Source: JANXLS01 sp038227045
Lineage (GTDB): Bacteria > Planctomycetota > SZUA-567 > H5-PLA8
DNA length: 15,953 nt
Assembly: GCA_038227045.1 (NCBI GenBank)
Contig: JBBRQD010000122.1
Coordinates: 1-15,953 of the forward strand
Direction: 5' to 3'
The notes beneath the pieces were generated by a model. The model searched no databases, had not been told where the DNA came from, and saw nothing but the letters and a program-made list of their open reading frames with translations. Numbering within the stretch: position 1 is the stretch's first letter; each line of letters starts with the position of its first letter. Of this stretch, positions 1-5,560 are shown piece by piece. Position numbers and translations under genes: made by a program.

Positions 1-37
1 CATCCATCATTCTCTTCACCTGTCGATCTGTGACCAT
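1..37 (-). CDS. istA: IS21-family transposase IstA, first 12 codons only
   Basis: Only the amino terminus MVTDRQVKRMMD lies inside the window; the rest is off the left edge. Many IstA proteins begin with a closely similar MVTD-x-QV sequence leading into a helix-turn-helix. The start is supported by an AGGGGGG ribosome binding site about five bases upstream. IstA would be the DDE integrase of the element. The identification rests on a very short stretch and on recall of the family start, so it is tentative. Confidence 0.5.
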   Translation of the reverse strand, partial: MVTDRQVKRMMD

Positions 38-111
38 TCCGCCCCCCTGATTTGCAGGGAAACAGATTGGCCGATCCCGCCTTAAAAAGCCGGGAATTCT
101 ACTTGCCGTCA
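1..111 (-). mobile_element. End of an IS21-type insertion sequence (partial)
   Basis: Read on the minus strand, the sequence from 111 downward begins with TGACGGCAAG, a TG-type terminus. About 75 bases later comes a strong ribosome binding site (AGGGGGG) and an ATG at 37 that opens a frame starting MVTDRQVKRMMD. That start resembles IstA transposases of the IS21 family. The element continues out of the window to the left, so its length and the IstB partner cannot be seen. It abuts the broken ISAs1-type transposase on the right, suggesting insertion into or beside older IS debris. The exact terminus at 111 is inferred. Confidence 0.6.
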
Positions 112-124
112 GGGGGAATTATAA

Positions 125-463
125 TTGTCGTTCATCACGCGCCGCCGGACGCTGCATGGCGAGACAACTTCTGAAGCCGTCTATGGCATCACCTCGTTGC
201 GGCGCGACCAGGCGAACGCACGCGACCTGATGAAAATGGTCCGCGGGCATTGGGGCATCGAAAACAAAGTTTTCCACGTCCGCGACGTCACGCTCGGAGA
301 GGATCAATGCCGCGTTCGAAGCGGCAACGCACCGCACAATTTATCCACAATTCGAAATATCGTTTTAAATGTGCTCGCGCGATTCGATGGTGTGAGCAAG
401 GCCGCAATGCTCCGCCGCCACGCCGCCCATCCGCTGGAGGCGCTCAACCTTCTGAAAGGTTAG
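125..463 (+). pseudogene. ISAs1-type transposase, C-terminal remnant
   Basis: The 112-residue frame carries the C-terminal signature of ISAs1-family DDE transposases: a YGITSL strand, then VRGHWGIENK with the catalytic Glu context, then RDVTLGEDQCRVRSGNAP and a final ALxxL helix. Full-length members are roughly 350-400 residues, so the N-terminal two-thirds including the catalytic Asp residues is missing. An in-frame TAA at 122-124 closes the frame upstream, and the IS21-type terminus lies 11 bases before that. No ribosome binding site precedes the TTG at 125. This is a dead fragment. Confidence 0.85.
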
Positions 464-496
464 AATTGAAAGACCCTGGATTTTCCAGCCCGTTTT

Positions 497-525
497 TTGA
501 CAACCCAGTCTCAATGTGGTAATCT
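497..525 (+). promoter_or_regulatory. Sigma-70-type promoter for riboswitch copy 1
   Basis: A perfect -35 box TTGACA (497-502) is followed after exactly 17 bases by TAATCT (520-525), a weak -10. The predicted start near 532 falls just before the first stem of the riboswitch-like element at 535, which supports the call. No comparable -35 is visible before copy 2. The -10 matches the consensus at only three positions. Confidence 0.5.
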
Positions 526-534
526 ACTGCCGAG

Positions 535-622
535 TTCATCAAGACGAGCCGAGGGATCAGACCCGACGACGCTCGACCAACCGGCCCAACGGGCAGCGGT
601 GGTAATGTCTGAAACGATGAGG
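535..622 (+). promoter_or_regulatory. SAM-I/SAM-IV-clan riboswitch-like RNA, copy 1
   Basis: The RNA folds into P1 (TTCATC 535-540 with GATGAG 616-621), a junction AAGA, P2 (CGAGC 545-549 with GCTCG 571-575) topped by GGG/CCC with loop ATCAGA, and P3 (ACC-A-ACC 576-582 with GGTGGT 598-603) capped by GCCC/GGGC. The loop bases TCAGA (557-561) are complementary to TCTGA (608-612), giving the clan's pseudoknot. The conserved SAM pocket sequences CAACC and GGUG are intact, and there is no P4. The GAGG Shine-Dalgarno (619-622) overlaps the 3' strand of P1, so ligand-stabilised P1 would be expected to block translation of the ORF at 628. Ligand identity is inferred from recall of the SAM-I consensus. 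Confidence 0.68.
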
Positions 623-627
623 ATTAT

Positions 628-849
628 ATGCTGAACAGTAAATATTGTTTGATTCTCGCTGGTCATGTTAATGACATGACAACGAGCGGACACGCGATCT
701 TTGCGCGCAAATCCATGCTCGGGTCGCTGCTGGCTATTCGCGAAATCATCACACGAAATATGCGCTTGCCCTGGACGCCAGCGGGAACGGCAGCAGCAGT
801 CTGTCACACTTTGATACCGACGGAATGCGCTCATTTCGAAACCGGCTAA
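628..849 (+). CDS. Short unknown protein under riboswitch-like control (copy 1)
   Basis: A 73-residue frame starts at ATG 628, five bases after GAGG. Its first ~35 residues (MLNSKYCLILAGHVND, then HAIFARKSML) resemble the start of the ORF at 1832, after which the two diverge. No domain is recognised and no membrane segment or signal peptide is evident. Compared with the 176-residue second copy it is short and ends after a poorly conserved tail, so it may be a decayed duplicate. It is the first gene behind the TTGACA promoter. Function is unknown. Confidence 0.5.
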   Translation: MLNSKYCLILAGHVNDMTTSGHAIFARKSMLGSLLAIREIITRNMRLPWTPAGTAAAVCHTLIPTECAHFETG

Positions 850-924
850 TTCTCCACAATCTCACACCGGCGACACCACTTGTTACTCACATTCTAAAAA
901 TAACTTTCATAGGAGAATGCACAC

Positions 925-1680
925 ATGTTAATGCTAAGCCATGCTGCCGAAGCTACGCGCGACGATCTGCATCGTGTCGAGACGCCCGAGCCTACGCAGA
1001 GTTGGAAGCCCGTGCCACACATCGAAGTCGTCAACACACTGACCGAGCGCGCTGCGTCGCGGGGATTGATCGTGAAGGCGGAGCGTTTCGCCCTGCACGA
1101 TGGAACTCTGTACAGCGCGAACGGCATTCAGACCCGCATCCCTGGCGCTCGGATGTTTGGCTCGCTCGATTTCGATCCGATTTACGGAATGCCCTTTCCG
1201 GCCGGTTGCGCGCCGAGCGCTGGGATTCGCAACAGCCACGATAAAAGTTACACATTGTCCCTGCTTTCCGGCGCTCGGGTGTTCATCTGTGCCAATGGTG
1301 TGCTGTCCGCCGAACATATCATCAATCGAAAGCACACAAGCCGCTTGGACCTGACCGAATCAATCGATACTGCGTTGAACGCGTTCATGGAGAGCCTGCG
1401 CGGGTTTTACGAAAGCTACGAACGACTTCGCTCACGTCGCTTGAATCGGACGGAGGCGAATTCGCTAGTCGTCCAATTGGCGCAGGCCGGAGCGTTCGCG
1501 TCGTCGGACATCATACCGGTCGTGCGCGAGTTCGAGAACCCACGCCATCTGGAGTTCGCTGAAAAGAATGGGTGGAATCTCTACCAGAGTTGTACGGAGA
1601 TCATGAAAACGCAGTCGCCAGGGCGGCAGTGTGACGGATTCGCGGCATTGAACAAAGTGCTGACGGCGGCGATGAACTGA
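925..1680 (+). CDS. DUF932-family protein (short form)
   Basis: The 251-residue product has features of DUF932 (phage/plasmid-related protein family). After a charged N-terminus come VPHIEVVNTLTERAASRGL (about 30-48), a GSLDFDPIYGMPF segment (79-91), then IRNSHDKSYTLSLLSGARVFICANGVLS (101-128) and HTSRLDLTESIDTAL. Family members are usually 280-400 residues, so this is a compact version. The start is supported by AGGAGA about nine bases upstream of ATG 925. DUF932 genes typically occur on plasmids, phages and integrative elements, and their molecular role is not established. A strong hairpin follows the stop by 10 bases. The gene sits between two riboswitch-ORF cassettes. Confidence 0.85.
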   Translation: MLMLSHAAEATRDDLHRVETPEPTQSWKPVPHIEVVNTLTERAASRGLIVKAERFALHDGTLYSANGIQTRIPGARMFGSLDFDPIYGMPFPAGCAPSAGIRNSHDKSYTLSLLSGARVFICANGVLSAEHIINRKHTSRLDLTESIDTALNAFMESLRGFYESYERLRSRRLNRTEANSLVVQLAQAGAFASSDIIPVVREFENPRHLEFAEKNGWNLYQSCTEIMKTQSPGRQCDGFAALNKVLTAAMN

Positions 1681-1690
1681 TCGACCAAAC

Positions 1691-1722
1691 GAATCCAGCC
1701 GTCAGTCATGGCGGCTGGATTC
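1691..1722 (+). terminator. Hairpin after the DUF932 gene
   Basis: GAATCCAGCCG (1691-1701) and CGGCTGGATTC (1712-1722) form a perfect 11-bp stem with a 10-base loop, starting 10 bases after the stop codon. The following bases AATTTCAAAC give only a weak U-tract, so it may act as a partial terminator or an RNA-stabilising end. It separates the DUF932 transcript from the second riboswitch cassette. Confidence 0.6.
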
Positions 1723-1742
1723 AATTTCAAACGATTCAACAA

Positions 1743-1826
1743 TCATCAAGACGAGCCGAGGGACCAGACCCGAGGACGCTCGACCAACCGGCCCGACAGG
1801 TACGGTGGTAATGTCTGACGATGAGG
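1743..1826 (+). promoter_or_regulatory. SAM-I/SAM-IV-clan riboswitch-like RNA, copy 2
   Basis: Same fold as the element at 535: P1 TCATC (1743-1747) with GATGA (1820-1824), P2 CGAGC (1752-1756) with GCTCG (1778-1782), GGG/CCC with loop ACCAGA (1763-1768), and P3 ACC-A-ACC (1783-1789) with GGTGGT (1804-1809). Pseudoknot bases are CAGA (1765-1768) with TCTG (1814-1817). Differences from copy 1 fall mainly in loops and junctions or keep pairing: one P3-cap G-C pair is G-U here, and the cap stem is one pair shorter. The Shine-Dalgarno GAGG (1823-1826) is partly inside P1, five bases before ATG 1832. No clear promoter is seen directly upstream. Confidence 0.66.
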
Positions 1827-1831
1827 ATTCC

Positions 1832-2359
1832 ATGCTAAACGGCAAATATTGGTTAATTCCCGGCGGTCGTGTTGTCGACGTGACCGCCAGTGAACACGCT
1901 ATTTTCGCGCGCAAATTCATGCTCCGGCTGCCGGACGCCGACCTCAGCATCACCATCAAAAACATGCTCTCACCGCTGACCCCGCGCCAAATTTCCTGTC
2001 ACCGTCGTCGCGGAATCTCCGAGGACATTCTGAATTTTCTGAGCGCGGATCGTAGTTCCAACGACCCACGAGTCTTCGCGATCAATACATGGTTTTGGAT
2101 TCGGGCGCGATTCGTCCGCAGGACGGCGGGTCTCTGGCTCAGACGCTTTGATGACGAAGCGCTGCAGACGATTCGCGACGCGGCCGATTTCTGGAAAGCT
2201 CAGACTCGGATATCAGAATTCGACATGATCGATGTAACAGAACTCGCAAGCGACGCTTGTTATGAAGTAACGGTGTCGCGCTTGCGGGACTACTCGTCGA
2301 ACGCCACACAAATCTTGACGAATGCTTCCAGAAAACTCGCTTGGACCGACGCACGGTAA
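1832..2359 (+). CDS. Unknown protein under riboswitch-like control (copy 2)
   Basis: From ATG 1832 the product is 175-176 residues. I prefer this start to the upstream GTG 1805 or ATG 1811 because GAGG lies five bases before it and because 1805-1826 is part of the riboswitch-like fold. The N-terminus MLNGKYWLIPGGRVVDV followed by EHAIFARKFML is shared with the ORF at 628. The middle is basic with a tryptophan-rich INTWFWIRARF segment, and the C-terminal half is mostly helical (DEALQTIRDAADFW). No family is recognised. A link to S-adenosylmethionine or methionine metabolism is suggested only by the leader. Confidence 0.7.
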   Translation: MLNGKYWLIPGGRVVDVTASEHAIFARKFMLRLPDADLSITIKNMLSPLTPRQISCHRRRGISEDILNFLSADRSSNDPRVFAINTWFWIRARFVRRTAGLWLRRFDDEALQTIRDAADFWKAQTRISEFDMIDVTELASDACYEVTVSRLRDYSSNATQILTNASRKLAWTDAR

Positions 2360-2421
2360 AAATCACCGCAGCATGATTGGACATGTGAGCGAGGGCGGAG
2401 TTTCTAACTGTGAACTGAAGA

Positions 2422-3096
2422 ATGGGGTTGAAAATGGGATACAAAGCGCCACACGAAATTGAGGAAGATATTAAAGCGTACATACGGACATTTCCGGCCG
2501 TACCCGTACGGGATTTGAATGTCGGAGATTTGTTTGTAATCCCGGCACCACAATACGCATATCAGAATCGAGACTTCGGATTCTGCAATAACAATACCTG
2601 CCGGGTATTGAAAAAGCTACCCACACAAATCAAGTACGCTTGCGCAATATCGGAGACCGAGAACTGTGAGGAAGTGATCATCATGACGTTCAAGCAAGCG
2701 GAGAAGAAATTCGCTCCGATCCTCCGTCGCGCGACACTTCAGTGCAGGGATCGAATTGGTGAATTTTTGAGAAAGTTGGAGGACGCGAGGTACGCAGCAG
2801 AGCGCCGCGTCAAGAACGCCAGAGATGTTTACGTAATCTGGAACTACGACTCCGAGCAGATTGATTCAGCGCACGAGTTTCACCCCAGAACATCTGAGGG
2901 ATTCGTGTTGGAGGTCTTCAATGGCAACGGAAAACTCACTGACCGCGTGCGCATGATGTCTGACAACGGTCTTGACTGTGCGGACAACACCGCCATCGAA
3001 CGCATGGTGAGGGCGTATGCGGCGCAGTATTTCAATCATAATCACGTGCGCAATGAAAGTGTTTTCAGGGTTCAGCAGTGTGAGCAGATGGATTAG
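2422..3096 (+). CDS. Hypothetical protein (224 aa)
   Basis: Not recognised. An N-terminal helix (EEDIKAYIRTF) is followed by a small beta-rich segment (VRDLNVGDLFVIPAPQ) and a strand-rich region with two cysteines. A long charged helix, possibly a coiled coil, covers about residues 98-135. The C-terminal part has aromatic strands (DVYVIWNYDSEQ) and ends with a helix (NTAIERMVRAYAAQYF). An alternative start is ATG 2434, which has GGGG about six bases upstream; ATG 2422 has only a weak purine-rich leader. It heads a run of four small same-strand genes of lower GC than the flanks, typical of phage or plasmid cargo. Confidence 0.7.
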   Translation: MGLKMGYKAPHEIEEDIKAYIRTFPAVPVRDLNVGDLFVIPAPQYAYQNRDFGFCNNNTCRVLKKLPTQIKYACAISETENCEEVIIMTFKQAEKKFAPILRRATLQCRDRIGEFLRKLEDARYAAERRVKNARDVYVIWNYDSEQIDSAHEFHPRTSEGFVLEVFNGNGKLTDRVRMMSDNGLDCADNTAIERMVRAYAAQYFNHNHVRNESVFRVQQCEQMD

Positions 3097-3128
3097 CGGA
3101 ACAAAGTAAATTTTCGAGGAAAACTATA

Positions 3129-3341
3129 ATGGATGATTTAGACGTTGAAATGAGTAATTGCGGAAGCGTCGCCCTGTTCGACCTTCTGACCGTGAGAGCA
3201 CGCGATTGGGTTGCGGAAAACGTAAATACGGACCCGTGGCAATGGCGAGGGACTTGTACGTTCGCCGTAGAGTACAGATACGCAAGGTACTTGGCGACCA
3301 AGATGGTAGAAGAAGGTCTCAATCTCGGTTTAGGTGTCTAG
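3129..3341 (+). CDS. Small hypothetical protein (70 aa)
   Basis: An acidic small protein, MDDLDVEMSN, then ALFDLLTVRARDWVAENV and a W-x-G-x-C-T-F-A-V-E-Y-R-Y segment followed by ATKMVEEGLNLG. The pattern of a helix with DWV, two short strands and a final helix resembles small plasmid or phage proteins of unknown function that I have seen but cannot name. ATG 3129 is preceded by CGAGGA at good spacing. It starts 32 bases after the previous stop and is probably cotranscribed. No catalytic motif is seen. Confidence 0.65.
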   Translation: MDDLDVEMSNCGSVALFDLLTVRARDWVAENVNTDPWQWRGTCTFAVEYRYARYLATKMVEEGLNLGLGV

Positions 3342-3405
3342 CAAACAGTTCGCAATGTGAAACGGTGTTTAACCTTTATCGTCATTTGAAAGAAAGGGCT
3401 TTTCC

Positions 3406-3777
3406 ATGAATGAGAAAATCAGAGAGGTACTTTCCATCGAGCGTCAACTTGCCGGGCTAGATGAGACAAAGGAGAAGTTCAAAACGCACCCGGCGAATTT
3501 GGCATTTTTCAATGCGGAATATAAAGTACTTAAGTTGAAGCGCGCAGCGTTAATGAAGGACTTGTCCACACAAGAGAAAGTTGAAGTGAGGAAGGCGATT
3601 AAAAAAATCCGTGAACGCCCGAACACATTAACAATTGCGGGTTGCGAAGCGAATGTCGGCCCGACGGCTGGAGTAACGCTCAGTGGAATTAGGTTTGCAT
3701 TCATCCCGTCCGGCCCGATTTTCGAAACCAGGGTAGGTCCGGACGGTAAATTGATAGAAAAGAAATTGCGCGATTAA
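3406..3777 (+). CDS. Hypothetical coiled-coil protein (123 aa)
   Basis: Residues 1-70 are almost entirely charged helix (EKIREVLSIERQLAGL, EYKVLKLKRAALMKDL, KVEVRKAIKKI) and probably form a coiled coil. The C-terminal 50 residues look like a small beta domain (TLTIAGCEANVG, GIRFAFIPSGPIFETRVG). A purine-rich AAAGAAAGGG precedes ATG 3406. No family is recognised. It is lysine-rich and AT-rich relative to the helicase operon, fitting the foreign character of the 2422-4212 gene run. Confidence 0.65.
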   Translation: MNEKIREVLSIERQLAGLDETKEKFKTHPANLAFFNAEYKVLKLKRAALMKDLSTQEKVEVRKAIKKIRERPNTLTIAGCEANVGPTAGVTLSGIRFAFIPSGPIFETRVGPDGKLIEKKLRD

Positions 3778-3807
3778 CCGACCGAATGCAACAGGCGAGA
3801 ATCTTCC

Positions 3808-4212
3808 ATGAAAAAGCCACAAAAACATCCACCCCTGCGCGCGAACATTTCAGTGTCTGAGAACGGTCTAGATAAGCGCTGGGTGCCGTGTGGTCATATC
3901 ATCAAACCGGATCGTGGTGGCTTGAAGGCGGAGGATGTCGAATTTAGAGAAACTGTGCACGAATGGCGGGAGGCGCGTCCGCAGCCCATTTTTTCCGTAC
4001 GCGGCAACCACGATTGGCATGATAAGGCGGAATCTTTCCAGTCATCTATTGATCTCACGGACGGAATTGTTCGCACGCTCGGCAACGATCTTTCCATCGC
4101 TGGCTTCCCGGCACTCAAGAAAGCGATAGCGCTAATTCGAAAGGGCTGCGATTATGACTGGCTCACTGCCGGGCAGTTTGACGATGAGGCTGTTCATCCG
4201 CTCGCATTCTGA
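3808..4212 (+). CDS. Metallophosphoesterase-like GNHD protein, probably incomplete
   Basis: Residues about 62-105 (PIFSVRGNHDWHD, then LTDGIVRTLGNDLSIAGF) look like the central part of a calcineurin-type metallophosphoesterase: the GNHD metal-binding motif followed by a segment near the substrate site. The usual upstream D-x-H and GD-x-x-D motifs are absent; the N-terminus instead reads WVPCGHIIKPDRGGLK. At 134 residues it is far shorter than active enzymes (normally over 200), and the downstream histidine motifs are not seen. It may be a truncated or rearranged gene, or a divergent small protein that happens to share the motif. The ribosome binding site is weak. Confidence 0.45.
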   Translation: MKKPQKHPPLRANISVSENGLDKRWVPCGHIIKPDRGGLKAEDVEFRETVHEWREARPQPIFSVRGNHDWHDKAESFQSSIDLTDGIVRTLGNDLSIAGFPALKKAIALIRKGCDYDWLTAGQFDDEAVHPLAF

Positions 4213-4253
4213 GTGTTCGGTCATAGGATAAATTGGAAATTTCGTTCAAACCC

Positions 4254-4304
4254 AAAAATGCATATGATGAACGGAATGCTTGAACCGTTCGCGCTCGCAT
4301 TTTT
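4254..4304. repeat. Nested inverted repeat before the peptidase-helicase operon
   Basis: Outer arms AAAAATGC (4254-4261) and GCATTTTT (4297-4304) enclose inner arms GAACGG (4269-4274) and CCGTTC (4285-4290), all perfect. The structure ends nine bases before the first ATG of the operon. As RNA it would be a long hairpin ending in T5, usable as a terminator for the upstream genes; as DNA it could be an operator. No clear sigma-70 promoter was found in 4213-4312. Confidence 0.5.
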
Positions 4305-4312
4305 AGTGGGAT

Positions 4313-5560
4313 ATGCGGTACAAAGGTGTTCAAATTACTATGCTCGCGGAAATACCTGAACCCACGTTATGCCTGGCACCAATTCTCTACCACCGTGAAT
4401 TGATTGACTATCTTCGGTCTAACGAAAAGGCAATTTGGGCGTGGTTTGCAGAGTCCAAACAACAAAGTGCGTATCGAGATTCGGTGCGCCTGGAACTGTT
4501 GAAATCGACGTATCGGCTAAGTCAGGAATCGCATGGCGGCCTGTATCGCGCCGGGGAGCAGGCCGCCAACAAACTCGGTCTAAACGTCGCACTGACATTT
4601 TATCAATCTCAACAAGAACACGGCGGTGTCAACGCGTTTGTATGCTGCCTTCCGGATGAAGCGCATATCGTGCTCGTCGGGCCTGTTTTGGAAAATCTTA
4701 ACGAGCTCGAAATTCTCGCCCTGATCGGTCATGAACTGGGGCACTACAAATTGCGATTGGAGGAGAGTGGCCGTGTCGAGATTGCGGACCGGGTGCTCGA
4801 TGCCGCTGCAACCGATGTACGCGCGGAACCGAGCCACGTGTTCAGCGCCATGCGTTTCCGGCAATACTCAGAAATCTATGCGGACCGCTGTTCACTAGCG
4901 GTGTGCGGCAATTTGAACGCGGTCGTGGGCTGTCTGGTCAAAGTGAGCACGGGATTGAAAGTGGTGGACCCAACGTCATACATCGCGCAGGCGCACGAGA
5001 TATTTTCAAAGAACGAGGTGAGCACCGAGGGCGTGACGCATCCAGAGTCCTTTATCCGCGTCCGCGCGCTTTCGAAATGGGCCGCAGTAGATGCAGATGT
5101 CGAGCGCGAATTGCAGCGCATGATCGAAGGTCCAGTGCATATCGAGAAACTCGACTTAACACGGCAGCGAGAGTTGAAAAATATCACGCGCGAGTTGATC
5201 GACGTGGTGCTCGACCGCAAGTGGATGCGCACCGAAACCGTGCTGGCTCACGCGCGCATCCTGTTTCACGATTATGCTCCGCCGGCAGGCAAGCCGACCG
5301 ACAATTCGCTGCGTTCGCTCCTGAATCATTGCGACGACAGTATCAAGCACTACTGCTGTTCTATTATGCTGGACTTTGCCGCTGTTGATTCATCGCTCGA
5401 CGAAGTATCCCTGGCGCACGTTTTGAGCATCGCCGAGCAACTGGGAATGCGGGATCGGCTGGAGGAGCTGGCGAACAAGGAACTCCGCATAACCAAGAAG
5501 GCGCTTACGCGAATTCGCAAGGAGGGCGATGAAATGCTGGCAAAGGCGGAGAATTCATGA
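4313..5560 (+). CDS. M48-type zinc metallopeptidase with TerB-like C-terminal domain
   Basis: Zinc-binding HELGH is at residues 140-144 within ALIGHELGHYKL, and the third ligand fits E187 in SEIYADR (E-x3-D, the M48 pattern). A THPESFIRVRAL segment (242-253) matches the conserved region after the active site in M48 proteins. Residues about 353-392 (LDFAAVDSSLDEVSLAHVLSIAEQLGM) resemble a TerB-type helical domain. No transmembrane helices are evident, unlike HtpX or Oma1, so it is probably cytoplasmic. ATG 4313 has poor ribosome-binding-site spacing; ATG 4340 is an alternative. Its stop overlaps the helicase start (ATGA), implying translational coupling and a joint function, for example activation or release by proteolysis, which is inference. 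Confidence 0.82.
   Translation: MRYKGVQITMLAEIPEPTLCLAPILYHRELIDYLRSNEKAIWAWFAESKQQSAYRDSVRLELLKSTYRLSQESHGGLYRAGEQAANKLGLNVALTFYQSQQEHGGVNAFVCCLPDEAHIVLVGPVLENLNELEILALIGHELGHYKLRLEESGRVEIADRVLDAAATDVRAEPSHVFSAMRFRQYSEIYADRCSLAVCGNLNAVVGCLVKVSTGLKVVDPTSYIAQAHEIFSKNEVSTEGVTHPESFIRVRALSKWAAVDADVERELQRMIEGPVHIEKLDLTRQRELKNITRELIDVVLDRKWMRTETVLAHARILFHDYAPPAGKPTDNSLRSLLNHCDDSIKHYCCSIMLDFAAVDSSLDEVSLAHVLSIAEQLGMRDRLEELANKELRITKKALTRIRKEGDEMLAKAENS

Noticed and set aside
606..633. ATG 606 as the start of the first riboswitch ORF, implying a frameshift relative to copy 2
   Set aside because: The two-base difference lies inside the riboswitch-like junction. In both copies the true start is the MLN methionine five bases after GAGG.
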